Assembly (NCBI GenBank): GCA_037974665.1
Contig: CM075783.1
Location: forward strand, 16,214,762-16,278,761
DNA length: 64,000 nucleotides
Source: Ehretia macrophylla
Taxonomy: Eukaryota > Streptophyta > Magnoliopsida > Boraginales > Ehretiaceae
Reading direction: 5' to 3'
Shown here: piece after piece, positions 21,643 to 33,251 of the stretch
How positions within the stretch are numbered: the stretch's first letter is position 1
Layout of the letters: every line of letters begins with the position of its first letter
The notes under the pieces: model-generated
Database searches by the model: none
The model's input: only the letters and a program-made list of their open reading frames with translations
What the model was told of the DNA's origin: nothing
Program-made: the position numbers and the translations under genes

Positions 21643-21956
21643 TGTTATGAAACATTGTTGGGTAGATATTCTATCATATAGTTGAAAGCATCTTCAAGTT
21701 AGAAAAATGAGGAATGAGGTGTAAAGCTCTCTTTTATAGATAAAGTTGGAAGACATCATCATAAGTAGATATTATCATGTCTTAAAATGGAAGATGATAT
21801 AACATTGATGTCATCAATTTGAGCTTTGTATTTCTATAAATAGAGGAGATTAGAATGAAATGAGATGTACCTGCAAGGAATTAATATAATCTTCTTTTCT
21901 AAACTCTCTTAACTCTTTTTTTTATTTTGTTGTATTTTAGCATTAATTTTATAACA
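21643..21956 (+). repeat. 5' LTR of the degenerate copia, block B
   Basis: It is 314 bp, TGTTATGAAACATTG to TTTTATAACA, with CTATAAATAG near 21835. Confidence 0.9.
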
Positions 21957-24879
21957 TGTTATCAACATGAGTCTCTACCACAAATCTAGATTACAAGTGG
22001 TCCGATTGAATTGCTTAAAATTATGTCGGTAACTTCTCATTAAATCTTTTCCATGTTTCGAATTACAATTTTTCTTAAGTATCGAATTGTGTACAGTTAT
22101 TTGTCAATCTGATACAGATAAATAGTGAAGATATATTTTTATTCCCTTCAGGTCGCTTAACTTCCTATTAATTTTCCTATTCTATCTTTCATGCTCTTTT
22201 TTCTTCACTAACTTATATGCCTAAAGCTCATCAGGTTGCTGATACCTACAACAAACACACACTAAGCAAATTTTTTTTATGGTAGACTTGCAAGTTGCTG
22301 GATGGCGCACTTTAAATATAGATGCTTGCCACTAGAGATAGTCACTATAATACAATTATGTAATTAAGATTATGTATATGAAGTGTGTCTATCTACAAAT
22401 ATATGATGCATGTGATGTTTATGCATGTTTGTATATAAACCAGACATGACCGCATCCCTATGATCACTTTAGTGCCTCGTTTCCATTTCTTTTATTTTAA
22501 TATATCACCTCTGAATGATGATATTTTAAAAAAAAATTATTGATAACGATATTGTACTATCTACTATTGAATCTCATAAATATCTACATAATTTGTCCAT
22601 ATCTACATTATATTATACATGCAGCAGTAGATGCACAATGTTATGTGAACTTAACATACACTTTGATATTATATATTACTCATGATCAGAATATAACAAA
22701 AATGAACAAGTCATGAACTGTAAAATGAATTAAAGAAATAAAGCATTCTGGGAGGATGCGAGAAAAATAGAGAGAAGGATTTTCCTTTGATCCATGAATG
22801 ATTGCACTGAAATTACTACGATTAAACCCCAATGAACCTTCGAATATCAATTGCATCTTACTAGCTCGACACCATTCCCTGAGGTGAATCAGATTGCCTT
22901 GAAGCAAACGACAATACATTCTTGAAAGTGAATGCAATATATGCCTACAAATATAGCAATTGACACGGTTGTCACCATAAACGACAATTGTAATGTTGGC
23001 ATGATGCCAGAGATCTTGTTGGAAAAAAATGGTGAGCTGAACAATGAGCTCACTAGATGTAGTTTACTACACCTTATTGGAAAGAGTCGTTGCATGTTTT
23101 GGTGATGGTCAAGATTAAAGAAAGTTGAGAAGAAAAGAAAGAAAAGTAAACAAAACTGGGAGACAAAAGTTAAAGGTGATAATGATGATGTTTAATATAA
23201 TAATTGGTTCACCATGATTTATGAGTTAGGCATTTGAGCTGTAATATGTTAATTTTATGAAATGTGCTCGGATGTTATGCAGATTACAGAAAAGATGTGT
23301 ACATCAATTGATTGAAAATTTGATCAGGTTTGACTGTACTTTGAAGGGGCAATGTTGGCCGATGTGATTTTAAATTTATAATATCGACCTTATTCAATAT
23401 ACTTCAAGGCCTTACAGTGGTTCAAATGATACTGCTCTATCTTTTGAGTTTCTCATACAATTATATGGGATGTTGAATAAAGAAATAGTGATCCAAGTTA
23501 TACATTTTAATGATCACTTATGTGGGTGTAACAACAATGAAAGACGAATTATTGAAAAAAAAAAATTCATATGAACACCCATTAATGAACCATAAGATAT
23601 TTGATCCACGAAGTTTTATGCTTTGGCATGAAGAGTTTTATTATTTGGCATGATTACCTTAGACATCCAAGCGCAGTGACGATGAAAAGAATTATTGAAA
23701 ATTCAAATGAGTACTCATTAAACAATCAAAGGATTCTATCGTCAAATGAATTTTCATGTACTGCCATGTGCTGATGTTATTTTCAATAACGACCCAAAAT
23801 ATAAAATCTCAAGAAACATTGAGTTTGTTGTTGATATTTATGGCAATAACTATTTATTGTGAATCTTTATTTAGGAAAATAATTAAAGAAGAAATCAAAA
23901 CATCCTTATAGGATTGAGTCAAGATTAAAGGAAGATGAAAAAATAAGGAAATGGGGTTTGACCATGCTACTAGGGTTTTGACCCACTACTCTTTTTATTC
24001 TCTCTTCCTTGTTTCACCGCACTATCCATCTTTACTCTTTCATCATTTTTTCTCTTTACTTCATCTTCCTCTTCATATTTAACACCGAAAAAAAAATTCA
24101 AAGGTTAGTAATGGAGGAGTGCATGGATGTGGTTCTAATGTTTATATGTATATTACTTATGATCCTTATTTATGTCTTCATTATCTTCAAGGTTATATGT
24201 AGAATATAGATGTGAGATTTAGTTACAATTGTTGCAAAAGATCTACATCATCATAGATCTGATTCTTTTGGTAAGAGTTATTATATTTTAGATGATTGAG
24301 TTTTAAATATATTTAAAATTTTGATTAAATAAATTTATTCTTGTACTTTAATCTTCAGTTAGTTTTCAGCTCATTGATTGATTGAAGTTGCAAATTTATC
24401 ATACATATCTAGTGATTATGAAAAATTATGATATTATTCCAGTGATCCACTTCTTTAAGATGTGTTATTTTGATAACTTGAGATTTATAATTTGGAATTA
24501 TGTTATTCATACGAATATATGAATAATTTTGTTATGGCCTGAAATCCATATAATTAAATGAATATATCTTACTGGAGTAATGTATTTTCATTCATCTATT
24601 ATATATCTTACTGTCCACTTGAAATGAGAAATTTGTAAGATTTATTACAAAACTAATCCAATTACAGGCACAATTTTTGGTTAATGCATTCAAGAGAATT
24701 TATCTTAATAATGAAAAAAAGATTAAATCTCATTCATTTAGTTATAGTGTATATTGGGATTAGTGTTGAGTATTATGTGACTCACACATACACAAAATGG
24801 TCTAGCGGAATCTTTCATCTAATGCTTGCAGCTAATTGTTAGACCAATATTATTGAGAACTAAGTTGCTTAGTTCTGTT

Positions 24880-26120
24880 TGGCGATATGCTATATTATAT
24901 GCTACAATGTTTATTCAAACAAAGCCAATCGTTTGAGTTATATGCTCTACATTATTCAAATCTCATATGAGGATATTTTGCACAATACATGTTTTAATTG
25001 CTTCCCCACAAGCGCATAAAGTTGAGTCTATAAAGAAAACTGAGAATTTATTATTTGAAACACCATCAAATATTACATATTGGGCAATTGATGGGATCAG
25101 AGATGTTTCAATAGCATATTTCGCTAATCTCAGTATTAGAGGGAGAAATAAGAAAGTTGTGAAAAACATCATCATATTGATCTTTGTATTAATCACTGTG
25201 AACTAAAAGTTCAACAAATTATTCATCGATGCAAAGATAGTGACTCAGTCACATATACCAGCTTTAAAAGCTCTAAATAGAATTGATGTTTCAATTGAGA
25301 AAGACATAAATAACTATAGTCTACTGCATGCTTGAAGTGTGGTAGACATATCGGTTCCAAAAATAAAGGAGCGAAATATGCGGGTTGGCATTTTTAAATT
25401 GTTTGATATCCTGAAAATATTAGGATAAGGAGTTGAAAATCAAACTGAGTAATATTACTCTAAAAGCGTATCACGTACCTGAATATGATGTGAATATTGA
25501 AAGTATTGAGAATAAAGAGATCTCGCTCAATTAAATTACTCCTGAAAGAGAATGAAACCGAAAAGAAAAATAGATCATGATCAAATTTTGTAAAATGTGG
25601 TAGCTACTGAGTTTATGATAGAAATCGAGGATTTTTAATTGAAATTCACTCACGACTGTGGACAAATAAATGATTGGCCAAAAATAAAAGAGACGCAATC
25701 TAGGCAGAAAATAGCACATGAAATATGTTGATGGGATTGAAGGGAACATTGTATGATGAAGAGACAATCCCACATCACTGTGAGAAATGAAATTACAAGG
25801 AATTAATTATAATAGTTGATTTTCCCTTAAATTGTTTAAAGACAAACAAAGAATGGGTTAGTACGTTGTATGATTACACCTTGATCTATATTCTCCGAGA
25901 AAATTATATTGATATTAGCCTGGTAATTTTGAAAAAAGGCTTCATATGCGTCTTATGAATATGTTAATATTTTTCTTATATAAATCACGTGATTATATTA
26001 TTGAAGTCTTTGAAAGACTCTTTATGTTTGAAACATATATTCATCTGATAATGATATATATATTGAAGTCCTGGAAGGATTGTATATGCCTGAAGCATAT
26101 AAATAAAATTTCGAGAAATA
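24880..26120 (+). pseudogene. Copia integrase and reverse-transcriptase remnants, block B
   Basis: At 24967-25150 the + strand reads MRIFCTIHVLIASPQAHK, then KTENLL-ETPSNITYW, the form of the conserved integrase end of Tork-like copia elements (LRIFGC-V-VPI-PPQ). Near 25230 is IDAKIVTQSHIP, near 25610 VATEFMIEIE...DWPKIKETQ, and near 26060-26100 SDNDIYIEVLEGLYMPEAY, matching the reverse-transcriptase segment before the catalytic site. Stops and indels break the frame throughout. This is my recognition of a worn pattern, so domain edges are rough. Confidence 0.7.
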
Positions 26121-26477
26121 TATTCGATTACAAAGATCTTTGTGTCAACGAAAATATTCTAAGAGAATGTGGTATATTTTTCATATATCCTATGACATAA
26201 TATTGTGGAATTCATTCTTTATATTGAAAATGTTGGTGCACTAATGTATATTTCTTATGATACAAGGCCATATATTTTTGTTATTGGTTTATTTAAATTG
26301 CAAGTTTGATTTGTAGGAATTACAATGAAATTAAACACATAGAGAAAATCTCGATGAAATATCGACATTAATTGATTAAGCAGATATTGGCTATCTATTT
26401 GATTCCAAAAAGATAAGGTCACAGACAAAATATCTCTTCAATCGTGTCGAGAATGTATATGGTTGAGATTTGTTATT

Positions 26478-27159
26478 GGGTCAAAACCATTTTAGTCCTT
26501 GAGATTTGCTCTAAAGACCAAATTGGTCCCTCAGGTTTGCAAAAAGACCAAATTGGTCCCTCCAATTAATTTTTGTTAGTCAAATGTTAATAGTCAAAGG
26601 GTTGACCGAGTTAAAAGACCATTATATCCTTAGGCAACATATATTATAAAAGAAAATTACAATAAAAGTCTAAATCAGTCTAAAAAAACATAATTCACAT
26701 CATTTGTGCAGGAAAAAAAAAACTAAAAAATATCAGTTCAAACATAAACAAATTAAAGTTAGTAATATATCGTTAAAAAATGAACAATCATGATTCATCC
26801 TCTTCTCTGGCCGGTACCCTCGCTGTTAATTATGTTGATGATAATTGTTCATTTTTTAACAATATATTACTGAATTTAATTTGTTTATGTTTGAACTTAT
26901 ATTTTTTAATTTTTGTTTTTTTTTCCTGCACAAATGATATGAATTATATTTTTTTAGACTGATTTAGACTTTTATTGTAATTTTCTTTTATAATATATGT
27001 TGCCTAAGGATATAATAGTCTTTTAACTCGGTCAACCCTTTGACTATTAACATTTGACTAACAAAAATTAATTGGAGGGACCAATTTGGTCTTTTTGCAA
27101 ACCTGAAGGACCAATTTGGTCTTTAGAGCAAACCTCAAGGACTAAAATGATTTTTACCC
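26478..27159. mobile_element. 682-bp hairpin MITE inside the block B copia
   Basis: It starts GGGTCAAAACCATTTTAG and ends with the complement, ATGATTTTTACCC. The two arms are about 310 bp each and nearly perfect inverted repeats; only some 50 bp in the middle (about 26797-26845, including GGCCGGTACC) is unpaired. A 10-bp direct repeat with one mismatch flanks it: ATTTGTTATT (26468-26477) and ATTTGTCATT (27160-27169). Block D has the single empty site at about 63024-63033. The duplication length points to a Mutator-like origin. Confidence 0.93.
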
Positions 27160-27812
27160 ATTTGTCATTCAACATGTTCGACAATCCAGTGAGTTATCCT
27201 CCAACAAAGATGACTCAACCACATTATATGAAGATAGATAATATGACATGCATTACTCAGAGCAAATGTGATTACATAGTTTGAAATGTGAAATTTGACG
27301 TTCAAAAGACCTATCGCTATGACAAGATTGAAATGAGGGGGAAAAAGTATTTGTGCACTGTACTCTTTTTTCTTCACCAAGGTTTTTTCCCACTAGATTT
27401 TTTCAAGTAAGGTTTTAACGAGGTAGACCAAATACAAGCAGGTTATACTAAAATTCTATTTGAGCATAAAATTTAAAAGAGACATGAGATAAATGCACAT
27501 CAAATTTAAAGTCGAGCAAAATGTTACATGATCCACATAAACATTGCCAACAATGACCTAACTACAAAGATCGGCATGTGTCAATTTTGTGATTGTTATT
27601 GATATATCTACATGAGGGGAGCTTTATACGAACTATACTCTTTTCTTTCGCACAAGTTTCGTCCTACTGAGTTTTTTTGGCAAGATTTTTAATGAGGCAA
27701 TCCAAGAAGCGTATACAAAGAATATTGTACTCTTTTTTCTTTATCAAGTTTTTATTCCATTGGGTTTTTCTTGACAAGGCATATTCTTTAAAGATGAATA
27801 TCCAAGGGGAAG

Positions 27813-28126
27813 TGTTATGAAACATTGTTGGGTGGATACTCTATCACATTGTTGAAAGCATCTTCAAGTTAGAAAAACGAGGAATGAGGTGTAAAACCCT
27901 CTATTATGGATAAAGTTGGAAAACATCATCATAAGGAGACATTATCATGTCTTAAAATAGAAGATGATGTAACATTGATGTCATCAATTTGAGCTTTGTA
28001 TTTCTATAAATAGAGGAGATTAGAATGAAAGGAGATGCACCTGCAAGGAATTAATATAATCTTTTTTTTATAAACTCTCTCAACTCCTTCTTTATTTTGT
28101 TGCATTTTAGCATTAATTTTATAGCA
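27813..28126 (+). repeat. 3' LTR of the degenerate copia, block B
   Basis: It is 314 bp, directly after the polypurine tract AAGGGGAAG and followed by the CTATG duplication. Confidence 0.9.
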
Positions 28127-28131
28127 CTATG

Positions 28132-28700
28132 TACAGTTTTTACTAGTTGTTGATTCAATAGCAGTTTATGATCTTCCACATCCTAGGTCTTCCCGTTCTG
28201 AGTTGTCATATAGCTGAATCATACGACATATTTTATATCTGTTTTCTTAGGCACCACTTCCATTTGTTAACTGGATATTCTGGTTGAGATATCATATAAC
28301 CAGATCATTCAACGTGTTTTATATCTCTTTTCTCAAGAAAAACTTCTATCCAATAATCAGATGGTCTGGCTGAGGTATCACAAAGCTAGTCCATCTGATA
28401 GGGTCGGATGGAAGACTTTTGCATCCTTCAATTGATTGTGCATCTACATGTCAGCTGAAAGATAATATAGCTCAAAAACTAAAATTTTACAGTTAAACCA
28501 AACAGAGCTTAAGACTTTTTACTTTTTCTTAACTCACTTTTAGGGGTGTATTCCAAGGTCTAAATATTAAATATTGAAGATTCAATTATCTCACAAAGTT
28601 AAATTAAAATTTTTAATACCAATATATGAGATCTCGAACTACTACACTTAACATTTATTTGTTTTACAACATCACATAATGATCAAGCATTAAAAATACC
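28132..28700. other. Non-coding segment 3' of the degenerate copia
   Basis: I see no gene, RNA or repeat structure here. Its first bases continue the match to the right end of the window, so block B homology may extend further than the window allows me to follow. Confidence 0.4.
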
Positions 28701-28709
28701 TTTGGTATA

Positions 28710-29828
28710 GCTCGAATCATCTTGATTGTATACAATATAAGGTTACATATAGACAATTGTTTAATGGTATATATATTGAATTACACAGAATTTGTTTAAC
28801 TTGATCTTCTTTCTCCTTACTCTATACTTTTATATTTGTCAACTAATAGGAATGATAAACCTATATATGTGATGGTTGAGTGAAGAGAACGACCAAGCGT
28901 CTTTTATATAATGCTCATATAATCAATTCCACCCATCATGTACTTGATTACACTATATGTTACATGAACCCATTCATGAATCTACTAACCCCACTAACTA
29001 TACTATAATGTAGAAGTATAATGTGTAAGAAGTTTTCACTTAAGGTGACCTTCATGATCACATAAATACAAAATAAATTGTGATGGTTCGACTAAAGTCA
29101 TGAACCAATATTTAATCTCCTACATAATAAAATATTAAGTAAATTTATAAAAGGATGAGAGAAATATGAAGAGTCCATATATCTAATGCAATATTGAATT
29201 CACCTATATTATGACCCTCCATTATGATACACTTAGTAGTTCATTATAATCCTACATTATGGTGAAGTTAGTGGGTTCACAAAAGGTCATTTCTAGCTAA
29301 ATATTTTCCATGATGGGTGAAATTAATTAGAAGATTGCTATATAAGACTCTTGGTCCCTCTCTCCACTCAACCATCCCTAATCTTTGTTATTCCCATCAA
29401 TTGACAAACATAAAAGCATATAGAGTAAAAGTAGAGAAGATCAAGTTAGTCGTAAGATGTATGTAATTCATGATATACACCATTAAAAAGATGTGTATAT
29501 ATGAACTTTACATATTGTTTTGTATTCAAGAATATCAAGGTATGTTTTGTTTTTGATTATTTTATGATGTTATAAGAGATAAGTTAAAGATCAGATTTTC
29601 GTCTTACATAATATATAGGGGGTTATAGGAACTTTTCAAGTTCATGGACTAAATATTGCATTAGCCACATGGAATCTTCAATAAATATTCTTATTGTTCT
29701 TTTATGAATCCACTAAGTATGCATTTATGTAGGAGATTACATTTGGCTCATGACTTTGGTTTCAATAAACATTATGTGGTTATGAAGACTACCTTAAGCA
29801 AAATAATTCTTACAATATGTTTCTTATA
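28710..29828. repeat. Opposed LTR-like segments forming a large imperfect inverted repeat
   Basis: The segment 28740-28960 matches the reverse complement of about 29280-29520 (shared features: GACCAAG, a run ending ACTCAACCATC and TTGACAAA). In addition, 29000-29190 matches the reverse complement of about 29655-29820 (TGTAGGAGATTA, CATGACTTTGG, ACCTTAAG). A tRNA-Met-type primer site TGGTATCAGAG follows at 29830-29840. I read this as LTRs of one family lying in opposite orientation and partly shuffled. No target-site duplication or coding part is visible. Confidence 0.55.
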
Positions 29829-29829
29829 A

Positions 29830-29840
29830 TGGTATCAGAG
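29830..29840 (+). promoter_or_regulatory. tRNA-iMet-type primer-binding site of an LTR remnant
   Basis: TGGTATCAGAG followed by TTGGACCTTGG is the usual plant LTR-retrotransposon primer site. The DNA before it is the LTR-like segment ending near 29828. No pol gene follows, so only the 5' end of an element remains. Confidence 0.65.
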
Positions 29841-29859
29841 TTGGACCTTGGTCCATTAT

Positions 29860-30650
29860 ACAACGCTACTAAATACATTATTTATTCTACTTCATTGTGT
29901 TTTCAACAATCAATCACCAATTCAATGTTACCTACCCACGCTTAACTCATTCTTGGCTTTGGTATACAACTATTTCAAATGTTGGGAATATTGGCTATTC
30001 CGCGACCAAGGTTCAACAAGATTGTGTATGAAAATTTGTGAAATTAAAAAAGACAACAATTTTAATGTGGTTCAGCCAATAATTGCCTACGTCTTTGAAG
30101 TAATTATTCACCAATTATTATACAAAAATAACAACACTTGGCTTTATACACTGAAGAGCTTAAGTCTTCTTATACACTCTTTAGCTTTTGAACGGTCTAA
30201 AACTATAACCCTCTCACAAAAATTGATTTTCTAGAAAAACACAAAAAACCTCTCACACACACATTGAATTATTCACCCTCTCATATGCTTTCTATTCAAT
30301 CTGGAGTTCTTAATTTGCTTTGTTTTGAATCCTTAACCGAACCCCCTATTTATAGCAATTGGGAATCCAATTCATAGCTGAAATCGTGTTTGCCTCTTCG
30401 TTTTTCAAAATTTGCGACTGTTGGTCCTACCTACAAATTGGTTAGGACCCATTGCTAAATTTGCTATTTCTTCTACCATGTCTTCACGACTTCAATAATT
30501 AATCACGAATAATATGTGAAAAACGTATTAGAGAATCCATTTGCGCTATATAGATAATTTAGGACTTTTAAAAGTAGTGTATAAGATCATGAATTACTTC
30601 AGGAGCGCTTACTTTTTTTTTGGCTTCCCTAAAATCTAATACCAATTAAT
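29860..30650. other. Non-coding segment with an LTR-like stretch in reverse orientation
   Basis: Around 30336-30360 the minus strand reads TTGCTATAAATAGGGGG, a TATA box of the kind found in LTRs, and 30050-30130 resembles an LTR end (GTGGTTCAGCCAAT). No partner LTR, primer site or duplication is visible. The 128-codon open frame at 29848-30234 has no recognisable features and I do not call it a gene. Confidence 0.35.
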
Positions 30651-31165
30651 TTTAAGATCAAACTTTATATATATATAATCAAAATCTACTCATACAAATT
30701 ATGCTCTATGGAATGGGGCAAAGTCTCCCCCCCACACCACCCCCCCCCCCCCCCCCCCTTTCTTTTTCTTGGTTTTAAACATATGCATATTAAATACTAC
30801 TCAATCTGCTTCGAATTGACCAAATAGAAGAATCTGCTTCGAGAAGTCAACTAAAACTTTGAATGAGCCCGACAAGAAAAACTAACAAAGACATAGATCT
30901 TCTCTCTATTATGTTAGTACTTTGAATTTCGCCTGATAATCAATCTTGACACACACACAAAAAAAAAAAAAAAACACTAAAGATATCAAACTACCTTAGA
31001 AAGAAAAAGGGAACATTATTATAGCACGTTTCAAACACGTCGCTTTCATGGTGCACAAAACTGTAAATTTTCATGAATCCACCTGAAGATGAAAACTCAT
31101 AGTCCCTAATGTACTGTTCATGTGGGGTGGAATGATCCCATCTCTTACTAGTTATGGTATCAAGA
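30651..31165 (+). repeat. First 5'-flank copy near gene C, without a gene
   Basis: It matches the gene 5' flank seen in A, B and D: ATCTACTCAT near 30694, the segment around 30820-30940 (GAAGTCAACTAA, TTTCGCCTGATAATC) and the block 31015-31100 (TATAGCACGTTTC, CGCTTTCATGGTGCAC). No gene copy follows; a second version of the same flank starts at about 32150 and does lead into gene C. A poly(C) run lies at 30742-30759. Confidence 0.65.
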
Positions 31166-31267
31166 TGACGATGATATTGAGGAGTTTGGAATTTATAATA
31201 TTTTATTAACAGGAATTAAGTAGTTTTGAAGATGAAAATTAATGAAGATGTGGGGTTCAAGTAGAGG

Positions 31268-31632
31268 TGGTTAAAAATTATGGATTTCCATCTTAAAATT
31301 AATTGGTGTTAAGTGAATTTCATAACTTTATAAGGTTGTCTTAGAGTTACTAATTTTCCGATATGAGAGGAATATATACTCCAACATCCCCCTCACGTGT
31401 GATCTATTGAAAATCGAGAAATGAGCTGATATTGAGGGTGAAACGAGACGAGACAAATAGGTCACAAGTAAATGAATATGACTGTACCAAAGACCTAGCT
31501 CTAATAGTATATTAAAAGTCATAGATTTTCATCCTAAAATCAATTAGTGTTGAGTGTAATTGGTCCATGACCTTATAAGGTGGTCTTAGAGTTACTAATT
31601 TTTCGATGGGGGAGAAATGTATATTCTAACAT
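31268..31632 (-). mobile_element. TRIM-like element (terminal-repeat retrotransposon in miniature), 365 bp
   Basis: Two direct repeats of about 120 bp (31268-31386 and 31510-31632) both contain GTCTTAGAGTTACTAATTTT and end TCCAACA or TTCTAACA. Between them is about 120 bp with no coding capacity. The complement of about 31494-31508 resembles the tRNA-Met primer site (TATTAGAGCTAGG), and the complement of 31387-31397 is purine-rich (GTGAGGGGGA). Those are the parts of a TRIM on the minus strand. The right repeat's first bases are degenerate and the target duplication is unclear. Confidence 0.65.
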
Positions 31633-32149
31633 AGATAAAATAATTTTACAGAATACAAATGTAGAGATATTTGAGAAAATCTTGTAGGTCAGTAGAGGAT
31701 ACAATCCACACAACTTAAAGAGTAGATCCATATTACCTAGGCTTAAAACTCAAGCCTGTAAGCAATATTAGTATCATAAATTTACAAATGGTTTTAAGTC
31801 TTAATTCTCTTGAGCCAAAATGATCAACCAAAATTAAACTAATTTAACTGAAACTAATTTATGAACAACTCTCCTATTTTTTTTGACTCTAATGTGGAAC
31901 ATCACACATATATAAAGAAAAGTTTTGTGCACCAAACATATGTCATGTTGTTCTTTTTGCTCGGACAAATCAATTTTTGCCCGACAAAAAATGGGACAAG
32001 TTTGTCTAGTAGTAACTAATTACGGATACTAAATAAACATTATATTTTGTTTTTCCATTCTAATTTTTATTACTAACTAATTAGCTTAAACTTTTTGTAT
32101 ATTTGTATTTGAAAATTAATGAAATCCTTGATTACCCAAAAACAAAAAT
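31633..32149. other. Non-coding segment between TRIM and the second 5' flank of gene C
   Basis: It is AT-rich and I recognise no gene or repeat structure in it. Confidence 0.4.
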
Positions 32150-32857
32150 TAAAATATCTACTCATTCAAATTATGCCAATATGAAACCGGCGAGTTCTTT
32201 TCTTTTATATACTTGTACACCCTATTCGAATTGTCAATTATATGCATCAATAGTGATTAAATACTACGTACTCAGTATGCTTCGAGAAGTCAACTAAAAC
32301 TTTGAATGAGCTCAACAAGAGAAAATGACAAGAAAGAGATCTTCTTCATTATATATTACTTTGAATCTCGACCATGAAAAGAAGAAAAAGATATCAACTA
32401 ATATGGACTGAAGAATTGATTATGCAATATAATTCCATCTACTGGAAGGATAATTAACATTTTCAACAAGAAAAAGGAAAAAAAAAAAAAAAAACACTTT
32501 CTTGGAAGACTACTATAGCACATGTCAAACATGTCACTTTCATGATGCACCAAACTATAATTTCTCATGAATCCACCTAAAGATACAATGCATTTGCCAA
32601 AAGTTTTTTAAAACTAGTGAGGTTCAAAACGTTCTCTTAATAATATATGTGGACGCCATCAATGCGTGTTTCATGGGCCAAAAATAAAATAGTGGGATTT
32701 AGGACGTCTTTTTAATCCAACCCTTTCAATCATTATCATATATATATATGTATGTATGTATCACACTCATACACACATAACATTCTCCTCACAACTTATA
32801 TTCGTCATTCATTCACTGAACCATTAGTTTTGAAACTTAAAATTGTCTCCAGAAACA
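32150..32857 (+). repeat. 5' flanking region of gene C
   Basis: It is related to the flanks of A, B and D: ATCTACTCATTCAAATTATG at 32157, GAAGTCAACTAAAACTTTG, the block 32490-32600 (TTTCTTGGAAGAC, CATGATGCACCAAACTATAA) and a TATA-like tract (about 32738-32756) 100-120 bp before the ATG. It is more diverged and shorter than the other three. Confidence 0.65.
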
Positions 32858-33251
32858 ATGCAGACAACCTCCCTTCTTCAACTCACCACCCTCCCCCCAC
32901 CTCACTTGTTGAAAAATGTCAGGTGCAACGTCAAAACACTGGCACACAAACAAAAAAAACCCTTAAATTGTATCTTTGCTCATTGATGATAACATGATTG
33001 TTCTTCGAATGACAATTCATGAGATGAAAATGCAGGAGAGGAACGATGAGGCTCCGTCGAATTGGATGGAATGGGAGAAGAGATGGTACTTGAGCTACGA
33101 TTCTGATGTGTGTGAAGCAGTAGGGTTTTTGCAAACTGTGTTAATGGAGACTAGGCCAAGCGTGGTTTTGGGGATGTTAGCTATTTTGATGCTCAGTGTT
33201 CCCACGTCCTTCGCTTTTGTTTTGCATCACTTAATGGATCTCATACACTAA
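32858..33251 (+). pseudogene. Gene C: copy of the 146-aa gene, broken by a 47-bp deletion
   Basis: The start (MQTTSLLQ) is in register with the other copies. After codon 40 a deletion of 47 bp relative to gene A, at a GC shared by both edges, shifts the frame to TGA at 32984-32986, giving a predicted 42-aa product made almost only of the transit-peptide-like part. The rest of the gene stays open in its own frame to TAA at 33249-33251 and keeps the tryptophan motif and membrane segment. Residues such as KMQERND, TRPSVVLG and HHLMDL place it with gene A. An in-frame internal ATG (about 32994) exists, but that product would lack the targeting region. Confidence 0.85.

Larger units (their letters stand above)
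21643..28126 (+). mobile_element. Degenerate Ty1/copia element, plus strand, block B copy (6484 bp)
   Basis: LTRs of 314 bp (21643-21956 and 27813-28126) are flanked by CTATG (21638-21642 and 28127-28131). The primer site starts TTATCAACATGAG at 21959 and the polypurine tract AAGGGGAAG is at 27804-27812. Each LTR has CTATAAATAGAGGAG as a TATA box. The inside keeps traces of copia integrase and reverse transcriptase in the + sense only. A 682-bp MITE (26478-27159) has inserted in it. The LTRs differ by about 6-7% by hand count. The same element with the same CTATG is in block D (53487-63986). Confidence 0.9.

Noticed and set aside
29848-30234. A 128-codon + strand open frame
   Set aside because: It starts next to an LTR primer site, has no recognisable domain, no paralogue and no codon pattern I can defend. 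It is probably chance.
30742-30759. The poly(C) run as a G-quadruplex or regulatory site
   Set aside because: It is a simple homopolymer in one copy of a duplicated flank, absent from A, B and D, and such runs are also prone to sequencing error.
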